DNA of 64,000 bases, from positions 372,001 to 436,000 of the forward strand of contig NZ_UYJA01000003.1 in NCBI RefSeq assembly GCF_900618535.1, written 5' to 3'. The notes under the pieces were generated by a model that had not been told where the DNA came from, searched no databases, and saw only the letters and a program-made list of their open reading frames with translations. Source of the stretch: Pseudomonas bubulae (GTDB taxonomy: Bacteria > Pseudomonadota > Gammaproteobacteria > Pseudomonadales > Pseudomonadaceae). Position numbers and translations under genes: made by a program. Shown in pieces: positions 1-10,370 of this stretch (positions are counted from its first letter, which is position 1; every line of letters starts with the position of its first letter).

Positions 1-169
1 CGCGCATTTTGGCTTCGCCAATAAAGCTCATCATGATCAGCTTGTAGATAAAGGTCGTGACGATCAGCAGGGCGGTACACAGCAGAAAGTCGTAGAACAT
101 GGCTGCCAAGCGGCGCCCCAGGCCAACGGCGGGAAAGTCGCCTTGAGGGCTAAGCGGTTGTTTCGACAT
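1..169 (-). CDS. RDD family membrane protein (N-terminal part only)
   Basis: The reverse strand opens a reading frame at 169 that runs off the left edge, giving 56 residues. It begins MSKQPLSPQGDFP, followed by GLGRRLAAMFYDFLL and a hydrophobic helix (about residues 27-48). An Arg-rich turn before a helix carrying Asp is typical of RDD-family membrane proteins, whose functions are mostly unknown (some are linked to ion exchange). A terminator separates it from the cold shock gene upstream, so it is probably its own transcription unit. Only the first helix is visible, so the family call is moderate. Confidence 0.6.
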   Translation of the reverse strand, partial: MSKQPLSPQGDFPAVGLGRRLAAMFYDFLLCTALLIVTTFIYKLIMMSFIGEAKMR

Positions 170-217
170 GGCAGGGTCTCGTGAAGGAAAACAGCCATCT
201 TACGGAATAACGGCCAT

Positions 218-251
218 AAAAAAGCCTCTGATGTCACCATCAGAGGCTTTT
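218..251 (-). terminator. Rho-independent terminator after the cold shock gene
   Basis: AAAAGCCTCTGATG and CATCAGAGGCTTTT pair perfectly around a 4-base loop, with A and T runs on both sides. It lies 12 bp past the csp stop codon and can work on either strand. Confidence 0.9.
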
Positions 252-262
252 GTGCACGAGAT

Positions 263-475
263 TTAAGCTTCTGCTTGAACTTCGTCAGCCTGCAGGCCTT
301 TTTGGCCCTGTACCGAGATGAAGGTCACTTTCTGGCCTTCCTTCAGGCTTTTGAAGCCGTTGCCCTGGATGGCACGGAAGTGCACAAACAGGTCCGGGCC
401 GCTTTCAGGGGTGATGAAACCAAACCCCTTCTCGTCGTTGAACCACTTGACCGTACCGCTCTGACGTTGAGACAT
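263..475 (-). CDS. Cold shock protein, CspA family
   Basis: A 70-residue single cold-shock domain that binds single-stranded RNA and DNA. The RNP1 motif KGFGFI (residues 16-21) and the RNP2-like motif DLFVHF (residues 28-33) are present, as is the opening GTVKWFND typical of the family. Length matches CspA proteins (65-70 aa). AAGGA lies upstream of ATG 475. A terminator follows directly, so it is probably monocistronic. The long AT-rich stretch upstream (476-855) may hold a structured 5' leader, which is common for csp genes. The paralogue name (capB, cspA, cspD) cannot be decided from sequence alone. Confidence 0.95.
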   Translation of the reverse strand: MSQRQSGTVKWFNDEKGFGFITPESGPDLFVHFRAIQGNGFKSLKEGQKVTFISVQGQKGLQADEVQAEA

Positions 476-855
476 TTCTTAATTCCTTGACGCTAACAAT
501 TAATGACAGCCTCTTTCACATGAAAGAGTACTGGTGCTGGGTTGCAGGAAAGTAAGAGACGCAGAACGGGATGTAGCAAGCATTGAGCTACTGCCCAGGT
601 CACGATTCCAGCGACCCATGCAAACACAGTGGGCAAACTCTACGAAACTGTAATTGAAAAAACAAGCCCCTTTAAATACGCCGCAGGGCCGCTGTTTTTA
701 ATACTCTAAACGCAGAGTCAAAGAGCGGATCGTTATAGAGGTGTTCAATTATTTTCGTGTAATAAAGACTGTTTTCGCTATCGAAAGTTTGCACTGTTAT
801 GTAGCAGTTGCATGACACGTACGCACCGTGAACATGCAACTGTATAACTTACTGT
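476..855. other. AT-rich gap between csp and gcvT
   Basis: 380 bp without a supportable gene. It holds the csp promoter and leader on the minus strand and the end of the gcv operon. A long stretch is clearly richer in A/T than the flanking genes. I see no clear terminator hairpin after gcvT. Confidence 0.6.
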
Positions 856-1980
856 TTAACCCCTGTAATAACGTTGCGCTACAAACGGCATTTTCGACAC
901 TTTCATCGGCACGCGCTTGCCCCGCACGATGGCCCAGACTTCAGTGTCCACAGGCGTGAATGCGATATCCAGATAACCCATTGCCAAGGGTGCGCCCAAC
1001 GTTGGCCCAAAGCCGCCGCTGCATACGGTGCCGATCTCGGTGCCGTCGGCATCGACGATTTGTGCGCCTTCACGCACCGGGGTACGTTCCTGGGGCAGCA
1101 AGCCCACTCGTTTACGCGCTACGCCGTTTTGCTGCTGGGCAAAGATGCTCTCGGCACCCGGGAAACCACCGGCCCGCGGGCCGTCAGCGCGACGGGCCTT
1201 GGAGATGGCCCAGAGCAGGCTGGCTTCGATAGGCGTCGTGGTGTCGTTCATGTCGTGGCCGTACAGGCACAGGCCCGCTTCCAGGCGCAGCGAATCCCGT
1301 GCGCCCAGGCCGATGGCCTGAACCTCTGGCTCGGCCAGCAGGCGGCGGGCCAGTGCTTCGGCGTGCTCGGCCGGCACTGAAATCTCAAAACCGTCTTCGC
1401 CGGTATAACCCGAGCGGCTGACGTAGCAATCCGCGCCCAGTAAGGTCACCGGGGCAAATTGCATAAAGGTCATGTTCGCCACTTGCGGTGCCAGGCGTTG
1501 CAGTACGCTGACTGCAGCCGGGCCTTGCAGGGCAAGCAGGGCGCGCTCTTCAAACAGCGGCTGGATCTGGCAGTGGGCGCTCAAATGCTTGCGCAGGTGG
1601 GCCAGGTCCTGATCCTTGCAGGCGGCGTTGACCACCAGGAACAGCTCGTCATTGCCCAGGTTGGCGACCATCAGGTCATCGAGGATGCCGCCCTGTTCGT
1701 TGGTGAACATGGCATAGCGCTGCATACCCACCGGCAGGTCGATGATATCCACCGGCACCAGTGCTTCCAGGGCTTTGGCCGCGTCAGCACCGGTCAGACG
1801 GATCTGGCCCATGTGCGATACATCGAATAACCCGGCCTGTTCACGGGTGTGCTGGTGTTCTTTCATCACCCCTAGCGGGTACTGCACGGGCATGTCGTAG
1901 CCGGCAAACGGCACCATGCGGGCGCCGAGTTCAAGGTGCAGTGCATGCAGCGGGGTTTTAAGCAGTTGTTCGGTGGACAT
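856..1980 (-). CDS. gcvT: Glycine cleavage system aminomethyltransferase (T protein)
   Basis: 374 residues. The T protein takes the aminomethyl group from lipoylated GcvH, releases ammonia and forms 5,10-methylene-tetrahydrofolate. Family features are visible: an N-terminal VPFAGYDMPVQY, the central SGYTGEDGFEI, and a C-terminal barrel ending MPFVAQRYYRG. An upstream in-frame ATG at 2004 is possible, but AAGGAG stands 7 bases before ATG 1980 and the protein then begins MSTEQLLKTPLH as in relatives. It is last in the unit gcvH-gcvP-sdaA-gcvT, 17 bp after sdaA. Confidence 0.97.
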   Translation of the reverse strand: MSTEQLLKTPLHALHLELGARMVPFAGYDMPVQYPLGVMKEHQHTREQAGLFDVSHMGQIRLTGADAAKALEALVPVDIIDLPVGMQRYAMFTNEQGGILDDLMVANLGNDELFLVVNAACKDQDLAHLRKHLSAHCQIQPLFEERALLALQGPAAVSVLQRLAPQVANMTFMQFAPVTLLGADCYVSRSGYTGEDGFEISVPAEHAEALARRLLAEPEVQAIGLGARDSLRLEAGLCLYGHDMNDTTTPIEASLLWAISKARRADGPRAGGFPGAESIFAQQQNGVARKRVGLLPQERTPVREGAQIVDADGTEIGTVCSGGFGPTLGAPLAMGYLDIAFTPVDTEVWAIVRGKRVPMKVSKMPFVAQRYYRG

Positions 1981-1997
1981 TCGAGACTCCTTGAAAA

Positions 1998-3374
<1,377 letters not shown>

Positions 3375-3414
3375 GGGGTTCTCCGGTTTCTTATTGTGTG
3401 GGTAGGCAAATCAT

Positions 3415-3520
3415 CTGTAGCCGCTGCCGCAGGCTGCGATAAAGCCCGCAGGGCCTTCGCCGTTGTGCCCGAAAGCGGGGCCGCCTCGCAGCCCATCGCA
3501 GCCTTCGGCAGCGGCTACAG
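3415..3520. repeat. Long imperfect palindrome between gcvP and sdaA
   Basis: The ends CTGTAGCCGCTGCCG and CGGCAGCGGCTACAG are perfect inverted repeats, followed inward by AGGCTGCGAT and ATCGCAGCCT. This is a REP-like class seen in Pseudomonas genomes, different from the GTGGGAGCG class elsewhere in the window. It sits in the only sizeable gap inside the gcv operon. Confidence 0.8.
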
Positions 3521-3528
3521 TTTTTGAC

Positions 3529-6387
3529 TTATGCCTCCTGATAGTTCTCGATCGACGGGCACGCACACACCAGGTTGCGGTCGCCAAATACGTTGTCGAC
3601 ACGACCGACCGGTGGCCAGTACTTGCCTTCGATCAAGGACGCAACCGGGTACACCGCCTGTTCGCGGCTGTAGGGGTGAGTCCATTCGCCGACCATTTCA
3701 GCGGCGGTGTGCGGGGCGTTTTTCAGCGGGTTGTCTTCCTTGTCCAGACCACCGCTCTCGACTTCGCGGATTTCTTCGCGGATGCAGATCATCGCGTCAC
3801 AGAAGCGATCCAGCTCTTCCTTGGACTCGCTTTCGGTCGGTTCGATCATCAACGTGCCGGCCACCGGGAACGACATGGTCGGGGCGTGGAAGCCAAAATC
3901 GATCAGGCGCTTGGCCACGTCATCGACGCTGATACCGCTGGTTTCCTTGAGCGGGCGCAGGTCGAGGATGCATTCGTGGGCGACCAGGCCGTTGCTGCCC
4001 GAGTACAGCACCGGGTAGTGCTCTTCGAGACGGCGGGCGATGTAGTTGGCGTTGAGGATGGCCAGTTGCGATGCACGCTTGAGGCCTTCACCGCCCATCA
4101 TGCGGATGTACATCCAGGTGATCGGCAGGATGCTGGCGCTGCCAAACGGCGCCGCGCAGACCGCGCCTTCCTTGCGTTCCATGGCCGCGTGACCCGGCAG
4201 GAACGGCGTCAGGTGCGATTTGACGCCAATCGGGCCTACACCCGGGCCGCCACCGCCGTGAGGGATGCAGAAGGTTTTGTGCAGGTTGAGGTGGGACACG
4301 TCGCCGCCGAACTTGCCCGGAGCGCACAGGCCCACCATCGCGTTCATGTTGGCGCCGTCGATGTACACCTGGCCGCCGTTGTCATGAATGATGCCGCAGA
4401 TTTCGCGGATGCCTTCTTCGAACACGCCGTGGGTGGAGGGGTAGGTGATCATCAGCGCGGCGAGGTGGTCGCGGTGCTCGATGGCCTTGGCACGCAGGTC
4501 TTCGATATCAACGTTGCCGCGGGCGTCACAGGCGGTGACCACCACGCGCATGCCGGCCATGTTGGCGGTGGCCGGGTTGGTGCCGTGGGCCGAGGACGGG
4601 ATCAGGCAGATATCGCGGCGCTCGTCGCCACGGCTCTGGTGGTAGGCACGAATGGCCAGCAAGCCGGCGTATTCGCCCTGGGAACCGGCGTTTGGTTGAA
4701 GGGAAATAGCATCGTAGCCGGTAGCCGCGCAGAGCATGGCTTCCAGTTCGGTGGTCAATTGCTGGTAGCCCAGGCTTTGTTCGGCAGGTGCAAACGGGTG
4801 CAGGTTGCCGAACTCGGCCCAGGTAACCGGGATCATTTCGCTGGCGGCGTTGAGCTTCATGGTGCACGAGCCCAGCGGGATCATGGTGCGGTCCAGCGCC
4901 AGGTCCTTGTCGGCCAGGCGACGCAGGTAGCGCATCAGCTCGGTTTCAGAGTGGTAGCGGTTGAACACCGGGTGGCTGAGGATCGGCGACTGGCGCAGCA
5001 GGGCGGCGGGCAGGGTGCCCGTTACGCTGGTGGCCAGTGCGTCGAAGTCAGGCAGGGCCTGGCCGTCTGTGGCGAGCAATGCCCACAGTGCAGTGACGTC
5101 GGACTGGCTGCTGGTTTCATCCAGCGACAGGCCCAGGCGCTGGTCGTCGATCACGCGCAGATTGATGTTCTGCGCATGGGCCTTGGCGTGCAGCGCGGCG
5201 GTGTGGGTGCCGGTGTTGAGGGTCAGGGTGTCGAAGAACTGTTCCTGCTCGACCTTCAGCCCCAGATCGCTGAGGCCACGGGCCAGGATCGCGGTCAACT
5301 GGTGAGTGCGTTGGGCGATTTGCGTCAGGCCTTTAGGGCCGTGGTAAACGGCATACATGCTGGCGATGTTGGCCAGCAGCACCTGAGCGGTACAGATGTT
5401 GCTCGTGGCCTTCTCGCGGCGGATATGCTGCTCGCGGGTTTGCATGGCCAAGCGCAGCGCCGGTTTACCGTGACGGTCAACCGAAACACCGACCAAGCGG
5501 CCCGGCATGTCGCGCTTGAACGCATCGCGGGTGGCGAAGTAGGCCGCGTGCGGGCCGCCGAAGCCCAGTGGTACGCCAAAGCGCTGGGCGCTGCCGATGG
5601 CGACGTCCGCGCCGAACTCGCCCGGCGGGGTCAGCAGGGTCAGCGCCAGCAGGTCGGCGGCAACAGCCACCAGGGCGTTGGCGGCGTGGAAACGCTCGAC
5701 CAGTTCGCGATAGTCGAATACATCGCCGTTGCTGGCCGGGTATTGCAGCAACGCGCCGAAGAAGGCTGTCACGTCAGTCAGTTCGCGCTCGTCGGCCACA
5801 AACACTTCAATGCCCAGCGGCTCGGCACGGGTGCGCAGCACGTCGAGGGTTTGCGGGTGGCAGTGGCTGGAGGCGAAAAAGCGGTGGCTGGTTTTGTTCT
5901 TGCTCAGGCGTTTGCAGAAGGTCATGGCTTCTGCAGCAGCGGTGGCTTCGTCGAGCAGCGAAGCGTTGGCAATCGGCAGGCCGCTAAGGTCGCTGATCAG
6001 GGTCTGGAAGTTGAGCAGCGCTTCGAGACGGCCCTGGGAAATTTCTGGCTGGTACGGTGTGTAGGCGGTGTACCAGGCCGGGTTTTCCAGCAGATTGCGC
6101 AGGATCGGCGAAGGCGTGTGGCAGTTGTAATAGCCTTGGCCGATATAGGTTTTGCACAGCTGGTTCCTGGCTGCGATGGCCTTGATCGAGGCCAGGGCGT
6201 CGGCTTCACTTTGCCCGGCCGGCAAGTTGAGCACGCTGGTGCCCTTGATGCTTTCCGGGATCACGCTGGCGCTGAGACCTTCAAGGGAATCAAAGCCCAG
6301 GGTGGCGAGCATGGCCTGTTCATCGGCCTGACGCGGGCCGATATGGCGCGCGATAAATTCATTGGCGGTGCTGAGATTGATGGTCAT
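3529..6387 (-). CDS. gcvP: Glycine dehydrogenase, decarboxylating (P protein)
   Basis: 952 residues, the usual length for a single-chain P protein. It decarboxylates glycine with PLP and hands the aminomethyl group to GcvH. The PLP-binding lysine lies in NLHKTFC (K704), followed by the glycine-rich loop [13 protein letters not shown]. The N-terminal half ([13 protein letters not shown]) is the structural, non-catalytic copy. It starts 10 bp after gcvH, so the two are surely co-transcribed. A 985-codon open frame on the opposite strand is a codon-bias shadow of this gene. Confidence 0.98.
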   Translation of the reverse strand: MTINLSTANEFIARHIGPRQADEQAMLATLGFDSLEGLSASVIPESIKGTSVLNLPAGQSEADALASIKAIAARNQLCKTYIGQGYYNCHTPSPILRNLLENPAWYTAYTPYQPEISQGRLEALLNFQTLISDLSGLPIANASLLDEATAAAEAMTFCKRLSKNKTSHRFFASSHCHPQTLDVLRTRAEPLGIEVFVADERELTDVTAFFGALLQYPASNGDVFDYRELVERFHAANALVAVAADLLALTLLTPPGEFGADVAIGSAQRFGVPLGFGGPHAAYFATRDAFKRDMPGRLVGVSVDRHGKPALRLAMQTREQHIRREKATSNICTAQVLLANIASMYAVYHGPKGLTQIAQRTHQLTAILARGLSDLGLKVEQEQFFDTLTLNTGTHTAALHAKAHAQNINLRVIDDQRLGLSLDETSSQSDVTALWALLATDGQALPDFDALATSVTGTLPAALLRQSPILSHPVFNRYHSETELMRYLRRLADKDLALDRTMIPLGSCTMKLNAASEMIPVTWAEFGNLHPFAPAEQSLGYQQLTTELEAMLCAATGYDAISLQPNAGSQGEYAGLLAIRAYHQSRGDERRDICLIPSSAHGTNPATANMAGMRVVVTACDARGNVDIEDLRAKAIEHRDHLAALMITYPSTHGVFEEGIREICGIIHDNGGQVYIDGANMNAMVGLCAPGKFGGDVSHLNLHKTFCIPHGGGGPGVGPIGVKSHLTPFLPGHAAMERKEGAVCAAPFGSASILPITWMYIRMMGGEGLKRASQLAILNANYIARRLEEHYPVLYSGSNGLVAHECILDLRPLKETSGISVDDVAKRLIDFGFHAPTMSFPVAGTLMIEPTESESKEELDRFCDAMICIREEIREVESGGLDKEDNPLKNAPHTAAEMVGEWTHPYSREQAVYPVASLIEGKYWPPVGRVDNVFGDRNLVCACPSIENYQEA

Positions 6388-6397
6388 GGCTGGGCTC

Positions 6398-6781
6398 TCA
6401 GTTGTCGTCTTGGGCTTTGATCAGGCGGTCATAGGCGTCCTGATCGAGCAGTTGGCCAACAGCGTTGGCGTCGGCGGGCTTGAAGCGGAAGAACCAGCCT
6501 TCGCCCAGCGGGTCTTCGTTGACCAGTTCCGGGCTGCTGTCGAGCGCCGGGTTGACTGCGATCACTTCGCCGTCCAGGGGCATATACACGCCGCTGGCCG
6601 CCTTGACCGACTCGACAGTCGCGGCTTCGGCGCCCTTGTCGTAGGCCTGCAGCTCGGGCAATTGCACAAACACCACGTCACCCAGAGCGTTTTGCGCAAA
6701 CGCGGTAATCCCCACGGTTACGCTGCCGTCAGCTTCGGCGCGCAGCCATTCGTGGTCTTCAGTAAAACGCAATTCGCTCAT
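6398..6781 (-). CDS. gcvH: Glycine cleavage system H protein
   Basis: 127 residues. Lipoyl carrier that shuttles the aminomethyl group between P, T and L proteins. The lipoylated lysine is K60 in the motif [13 protein letters not shown]. Length and opening ([14 protein letters not shown]) fit the family. GAGGAG stands just before ATG 6781. First gene of the gcv operon; a sigma-54 promoter and GcsR-like sites lie upstream, pointing to glycine-induced expression. Confidence 0.98.
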   Translation of the reverse strand: MSELRFTEDHEWLRAEADGSVTVGITAFAQNALGDVVFVQLPELQAYDKGAEAATVESVKAASGVYMPLDGEVIAVNPALDSSPELVNEDPLGEGWFFRFKPADANAVGQLLDQDAYDRLIKAQDDN

Positions 6782-6857
6782 GGAAACTCCTCAAGGCCAG
6801 ACAGGTCTGGTGGTCACAGGTAAATGCTCGTGCAGGTCGAGCTTATGAGGAGTTCTC

Positions 6858-6873
6858 TGCAAGATGGTTGCCA
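6858..6873 (-). promoter_or_regulatory. Sigma-54 promoter for the gcv operon
   Basis: Reverse strand reads TGGCAACCATCTTGCA. The invariant GG and GC are separated by exactly 10 bp, matching the RpoN consensus TGGCACG-N4-TTGCW except for two positions in the -24 block. Transcription would start near 6848, leaving about 67 bases before the gcvH start. Confidence 0.8.
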
Positions 6874-6937
6874 GTTTAAAAATATCCTTATTTATCAATG
6901 AGTTAAGATTTTAAAAGAGGTATTCGAAGAGCAAGAC

Positions 6938-6955
6938 TGTAGCGAATTCGATACA
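6938..6955. promoter_or_regulatory. GcsR-like site 1 (promoter-proximal)
   Basis: TGTAGCGAATTCGATACA, a near-perfect 18-bp palindrome built like the TGTAACG-N4-CGTTCCG site reported for P. aeruginosa GcsR (from memory). It is about 75 bp upstream of the -24 element, a normal enhancer distance. Confidence 0.65.
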
Positions 6956-7018
6956 GCCTGAAGGCCATAAAAAAATCCAAGGGGATCAAAGCCTTGCGTG
7001 GCATGGGTAGAGAGGGTG

Positions 7019-7036
7019 TGTATCGAATTCGTTCCG
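7019..7036. promoter_or_regulatory. GcsR-like site 2
   Basis: TGTATCGAATTCGTTCCG, differing from the remembered GcsR consensus TGTAACG-N4-CGTTCCG at one defined base. Its core GAATTCG is shared with sites 1 and 3. Confidence 0.75.
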
Positions 7037-7037
7037 G

Positions 7038-7055
7038 TGGATTGAATTCGATACA
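7038..7055. promoter_or_regulatory. GcsR-like site 3
   Basis: TGGATTGAATTCGATACA. One base separates it from site 2, so the two centres are 19 bp apart on nearly the same face of the helix. The right half is identical to site 1. Confidence 0.65.
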
Positions 7056-7097
7056 AGGCTTGGGTTGCCAATGAGCGGGAGCACAAACTCTGTGGCG

Positions 7098-7122
7098 GCT
7101 GCCGAACTCAGCCTTCGGCAGC
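7098..7122. repeat. Short hairpin GCTGCCGAA / TTCGGCAGC
   Basis: Nine-base perfect arms with a 7-base loop. A half-copy (AGCTGCCGAAGG) also precedes the REP at 48031, so it may be part of a compound repeat. Confidence 0.6.
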
Positions 7123-7147
7123 TGCAAGGTCTGAAGGGAATTTTAAC

Positions 7148-7200
7148 TGTGGGAGCGAGCCTGCTCGCGAACGACTTTCGCGAGCAGGCTCGCTCCCACA
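7148..7200. repeat. REP palindrome, GAGCCTGCTCGCGAA type
   Basis: Perfect 24-base arms beginning TGTGGGAGCGAGCC around a 5-base spacer. Lies in the gap between gcsR and the gcv control region. Confidence 0.9.
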
Positions 7201-7205
7201 GGGAG

Positions 7206-7233
7206 GGTTGACAGGCAACAGAGTATCTACAGG
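7206..7233. repeat. 28-bp tail repeat, copy 1
   Basis: Contains GCAACAGAGTATCTACAGG, exactly repeated at 48098-48116 next to an identical type of REP; over 28 bp the two copies differ at 3 positions. Confidence 0.75.
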
Positions 7234-7245
7234 GCTCTGTGTCCG

Positions 7246-8754
7246 TCAGGCCTTGCCCGGGATGCCGTATTTGCGCAGTCGATGGGCGATGGCGGTGTGA
7301 CTGGTTTGCAGGCGGCTGGCCAGTTGGCGGGTGGAGGGGTAGCTGACGTAGAGCTTCTCCAGCAGCGCCTTCTCGAATGTTTCGACAGCGTGCTCGAGGG
7401 TCTCGATCTCGCTGTCGTTTTGGCGTGCCACCGAGGTGCCGGCGATATCCAGGTCGCCAATGTCCACCAGCGAACCCTCGCAGATGGCCGCTGCGCGAAA
7501 AATCACGTTCTGCAACTGGCGTACGTTGCCGGGCCAGCGGTTGCCCAGCAGGGCCGGGTAGGTACCGGGTGCCAGGCGACACGCCGGACGCTGGATCTGG
7601 GTACAGGCCTGCTGCATGAACGCGCGTGCCAGCAACAAAATATCCTGGCCACGTTCACGCAGGGGCGGCACTTCGATATTGAGCACGTTCAGACGGTAGA
7701 ACAGGTCTTCGCGAAAGCTGCCTTCGTTGACCATTTTTTCGAGGTTGCGGTGCGTGGCGCTGAGGATGCGCACATTGACCTTAACCTCGCGTTCGCCGCC
7801 CACCCGGCGAAAGCTGCCGTCGTTGAGAAAGCGCAGCAGCTTGGCTTGCAGGTAGGGTGACATTTCGGCGATTTCGTCGAGAAATACCGTGCCGTTGTTG
7901 GCCAGTTCCATCAGCCCCGGTTTGCCGCCACGCTGGGCGCCGGTAAAAGCGCCGGGGGCATAGCCGAACAGTTCGCTTTCAGCCAGGTTCTCCGGGAGCG
8001 CAGCGCAGTTCAGGGCCAGGAACGGTGCGCCAAACCGATCGCTGATGGCATGGCAGGCGCGGGCCACCAGTTCTTTGCCGGTGCCGGTCTCCCCCTGGAT
8101 CAGCAAGGGCGCGTCCAGGGCCGCTACGCGCTGCGCCCGGGCTTTCAGCGTGCGGATGGCAGGTGAGTCGCCGAGCAGGGCGTCAAAGCCTTCTGCGTGA
8201 TCGTGATGCAGGGCTGCCAGGCGCTCGCCGATGCGGCTTGGCTGGTACAGGGTGAGCAGGGCGCCGGCATCGGTGATCGGCGTAGCGTCGAGCATCAGCG
8301 GATGGCCGTTGAGCGTGACTTCGCGCAGTGGCAGGCGAAAGCCGTTTTCCAGCAGCACGTCGAGCAGCCCGGGGTCGCTGAACAGTTGGCCGATACTTTC
8401 GCCGGTCGGCTCGTGGCCGTACAGTGCAACCAGCGCCGGGTTGGCCAGCAGCACATGGCCTTCGCTGTCGAGCGCCAGTACCGGGTCGGTCATGGCGGCG
8501 AGCAAGGCGTCCAGTTGCAGGTGACGGCGCTGGCCGGGAAGGATATCGACGACCGTTACCGTTTGCACACCGCGGACACCAAACAGGGCCTCGCGCAGCT
8601 CGTCGAGCACTTGCGGGCTGAGGGTCGGGGCGTCGATGTAAACGTTGGGCGGAACCATTTCCACCGCATCCAGATTGAGGTTGCGCCCGCCCAGCAATGC
8701 CAGGACTTCCTGGGTGATGCCAACTCGGTCGATAAAACTGACATGGATACGCAT
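7246..8754 (-). CDS. gcsR: TyrR-like sigma-54 activator of glycine cleavage (GcsR)
   Basis: 502 residues from ATG 8754 (a GTG at 8769 is an alternative; neither has a strong ribosome site). Domains in order: ACT-type ligand domain opening MRIHVSFIDRVGI, a PAS domain (about 75-190), an AAA+ domain with Walker A GETGTGKE, the sigma-54 contact loop GAFTGA and Walker B FLDEIAE, and a C-terminal TyrR-type helix-turn-helix (TRQLASRLQTSHTAI). It lies upstream of gcvH in the same direction, with matching DNA sites and a sigma-54 promoter between, which fits GcsR of P. aeruginosa (glycine-responsive). PhhR, the phenylalanine regulator, is a relative, but context argues against it. Confidence 0.9.
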   Translation of the reverse strand: MRIHVSFIDRVGITQEVLALLGGRNLNLDAVEMVPPNVYIDAPTLSPQVLDELREALFGVRGVQTVTVVDILPGQRRHLQLDALLAAMTDPVLALDSEGHVLLANPALVALYGHEPTGESIGQLFSDPGLLDVLLENGFRLPLREVTLNGHPLMLDATPITDAGALLTLYQPSRIGERLAALHHDHAEGFDALLGDSPAIRTLKARAQRVAALDAPLLIQGETGTGKELVARACHAISDRFGAPFLALNCAALPENLAESELFGYAPGAFTGAQRGGKPGLMELANNGTVFLDEIAEMSPYLQAKLLRFLNDGSFRRVGGEREVKVNVRILSATHRNLEKMVNEGSFREDLFYRLNVLNIEVPPLRERGQDILLLARAFMQQACTQIQRPACRLAPGTYPALLGNRWPGNVRQLQNVIFRAAAICEGSLVDIGDLDIAGTSVARQNDSEIETLEHAVETFEKALLEKLYVSYPSTRQLASRLQTSHTAIAHRLRKYGIPGKA

Positions 8755-8824
8755 GGGAACGGCAAACACTTCTGGCCAGCAGGGACGGCCAGTATGCCTT
8801 GGCGGGGGGGATAGGTGAAATTCC

Positions 8825-8909
8825 GTGGGAGCGGGCTTGCTCGCGATGGCATCAGCGCGGTCTAGTCGTTAAACCGTGTTGCCTGCATCGCGAGCAAGCC
8901 CGCTCCCAC
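8825..8909. repeat. REP pair, GCGGGCTTGCTCGCGAT type
   Basis: Arms starting GTGGGAGCGGGCTTGC and ending GCAAGCCCGCTCCCAC, with about 39 bases between. Lies between gcsR and the DUF5064 gene. Confidence 0.85.
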
Positions 8910-8938
8910 AAAAATGCAGCCCTCAGCCAGTGGCTGAA

Positions 8939-9298
8939 TCAGTCCAGATGGTCGAGCTTGATCGGGTCGCCCGGCTTGTGGTTGAGCTGGGCCATCACGT
9001 CGGCGAACATCTTGTCGTAGTAACCGTGCATCGAGCGGATGTCGGCGGTTTTGGGAATGCCGTGCTTCACGGCAATCTGGAAAGCGTCATGGGCAAAGTT
9101 GTAGGCCATGTCCTTGGGCAGTGTGAAGGACTCCTTGAACTCCTTCTGGTTGATCTGGCCGTGCATGTCGAACTGCATCGACTTGCCTTCCTTGGGATCC
9201 TGAACGACCTGGTAATCGATCTTGATGTCATACCCAAAGTCGCTCGGTTGCAGCGGTTCGCGGTGGATATGCAGGTGACCGGGTTCGAACGAGGCCAT
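8939..9298 (-). CDS. DUF5064 family protein
   Basis: 119 residues, soluble, no signal peptide. It opens MASFEPGHLHIHREPL and matches my memory of DUF5064, a small family found mainly in Pseudomonas with no known function. AAGGAG lies before ATG 9298. It is 54 bp downstream of arcC on the same strand, but a strong GC hairpin separates them, so it is probably expressed weakly or separately from the arginine deiminase operon. Confidence 0.75.
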   Translation of the reverse strand: MASFEPGHLHIHREPLQPSDFGYDIKIDYQVVQDPKEGKSMQFDMHGQINQKEFKESFTLPKDMAYNFAHDAFQIAVKHGIPKTADIRSMHGYYDKMFADVMAQLNHKPGDPIKLDHLD

Positions 9299-9324
9299 AG
9301 GGTACTCCTTGAGGCTATGGGAAA

Positions 9325-9346
9325 GGGCAGGCCCCGGGGCCTGCCC
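9325..9346 (-). terminator. GC-rich hairpin after arcC
   Basis: GGGCAGGCCCC followed by GGGGCCTGCCC is a perfect 22-bp palindrome 6 bp past the arcC stop, followed on the minus strand only by a short TTT. It probably ends or attenuates the arc operon. Confidence 0.65.
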
Positions 9347-9352
9347 CGAGGT

Positions 9353-10282
9353 TCAGAAGTAGGTGATACCCGGTTTTTCGGTGCTGACCCGAGTACCGGC
9401 CTTACCTTGAACGATTGCTTCGATATCCGCCAGTGCGCCGATCACGGCAGTCTTGCCGGTTTTGCGGGCAAACTCGCAAGCCGCTTCCACTTTAGGGCCC
9501 ATGGAGCCCGAGGCAAAGCCGAGTTTTTCCAGCTCGTCCGGGTGGGCCTGAGCAATGCCCTTCTGGGTTGGCTTGCCCCAGTCGATAAAGGCCGCATTCA
9601 CGTCAGTGGCGATCACCAGCAGGTCGCTGTCCAGTTGCTGGGCCAGCAGCGAGGACGCCAGGTCCTTGTCGATCACCGCTTCGATGCCGCGCAGCTTGCC
9701 GTCTTCGCCGTACATGGTGGGAATGCCGCCGCCGCCCGCACAGATCACGATGGTGCCTTTTTCCAGCAGCCACTTGATCGGGCGAATTTCGAAGATGCGT
9801 TTGGGTTTCGGGCTAGGCACTACGCGACGGAACTTGTCGCCGTCCGGAGCAATGCTCCAGCCTTTTTCGGCGGCCAGGCTCTTGGCTTCGCTTTCGGTGT
9901 AGACCGGGCCGATCGGCTTGGTCGGCTTCTGGAACGCGGGGTCCTTGGGGTCGACTTCAACCTGAGTCAGCAGGGTGGCAAACGCGGCCTCCTGTGGCAG
10001 CAGGTTGCCCAGTTCCTGCTCGATCATGTAGCCGATCATGCCTTCGGTTTCAGCACCGAGCACGTCCAGCGGGTAAGGGGCGACTGCAGTGTAGGCGGCG
10101 GCTTGCAGGGACAGCAGGCCGACTTGCGGACCGTTACCGTGGGCCACTACCAGCTCGTTGCCATGGGCAATGCGGGCGATTTGGGCGGTAGCGGTCTGGA
10201 TGTTTTCGCGCTGGTTCTCGGCGGTCATGGGCTGGCCGCGACGCAAGAGGGCGTTACCGCCCAGTGCAACGACGATACGCAT
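9353..10282 (-). CDS. arcC: Carbamate kinase
   Basis: 309 residues from ATG 10282; further in-frame sequence upstream runs through a REP and is not coding. Last step of the arginine deiminase pathway: carbamoyl phosphate plus ADP gives ATP, ammonia and CO2. Family motifs visible: [13 protein letters not shown] at the N terminus, [10 protein letters not shown], and the nucleotide loop AGGGGIPT. Last gene of arcDABC. A REP lies between it and arcB. Confidence 0.97.
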   Translation of the reverse strand: MRIVVALGGNALLRRGQPMTAENQRENIQTATAQIARIAHGNELVVAHGNGPQVGLLSLQAAAYTAVAPYPLDVLGAETEGMIGYMIEQELGNLLPQEAAFATLLTQVEVDPKDPAFQKPTKPIGPVYTESEAKSLAAEKGWSIAPDGDKFRRVVPSPKPKRIFEIRPIKWLLEKGTIVICAGGGGIPTMYGEDGKLRGIEAVIDKDLASSLLAQQLDSDLLVIATDVNAAFIDWGKPTQKGIAQAHPDELEKLGFASGSMGPKVEAACEFARKTGKTAVIGALADIEAIVQGKAGTRVSTEKPGITYF

Positions 10283-10317
10283 AGAAGATGTCCTTTTAAA
10301 AGTGTGGGAGCAGCCTA

Positions 10318-10370
10318 TGTGGGAGCGGGCTTGCCCGCGAAGCTCGTTCGCGAGCAGGCTCGCTCCCACA
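10318..10370. repeat. REP palindrome between arcB and arcC
   Basis: TGTGGGAGCGGGCTTGCCC and GAGCAGGCTCGCTCCCACA flank a 5-base spacer; the arms carry a few mismatches because they mix the two REP types. A lone AGTGTGGGAGCAG half lies just to the left. Confidence 0.85.

Noticed and set aside
3463..6420. 985-codon open frame antisense to gcvP
   Set aside because: No ribosome site, composition typical of codon-bias shadow, and gcvP on the other strand is complete and certain.
6782..7245. Glycine riboswitch ahead of gcvH
   Set aside because: No tandem aptamer pattern; protein-DNA sites and a sigma-54 promoter explain the region.
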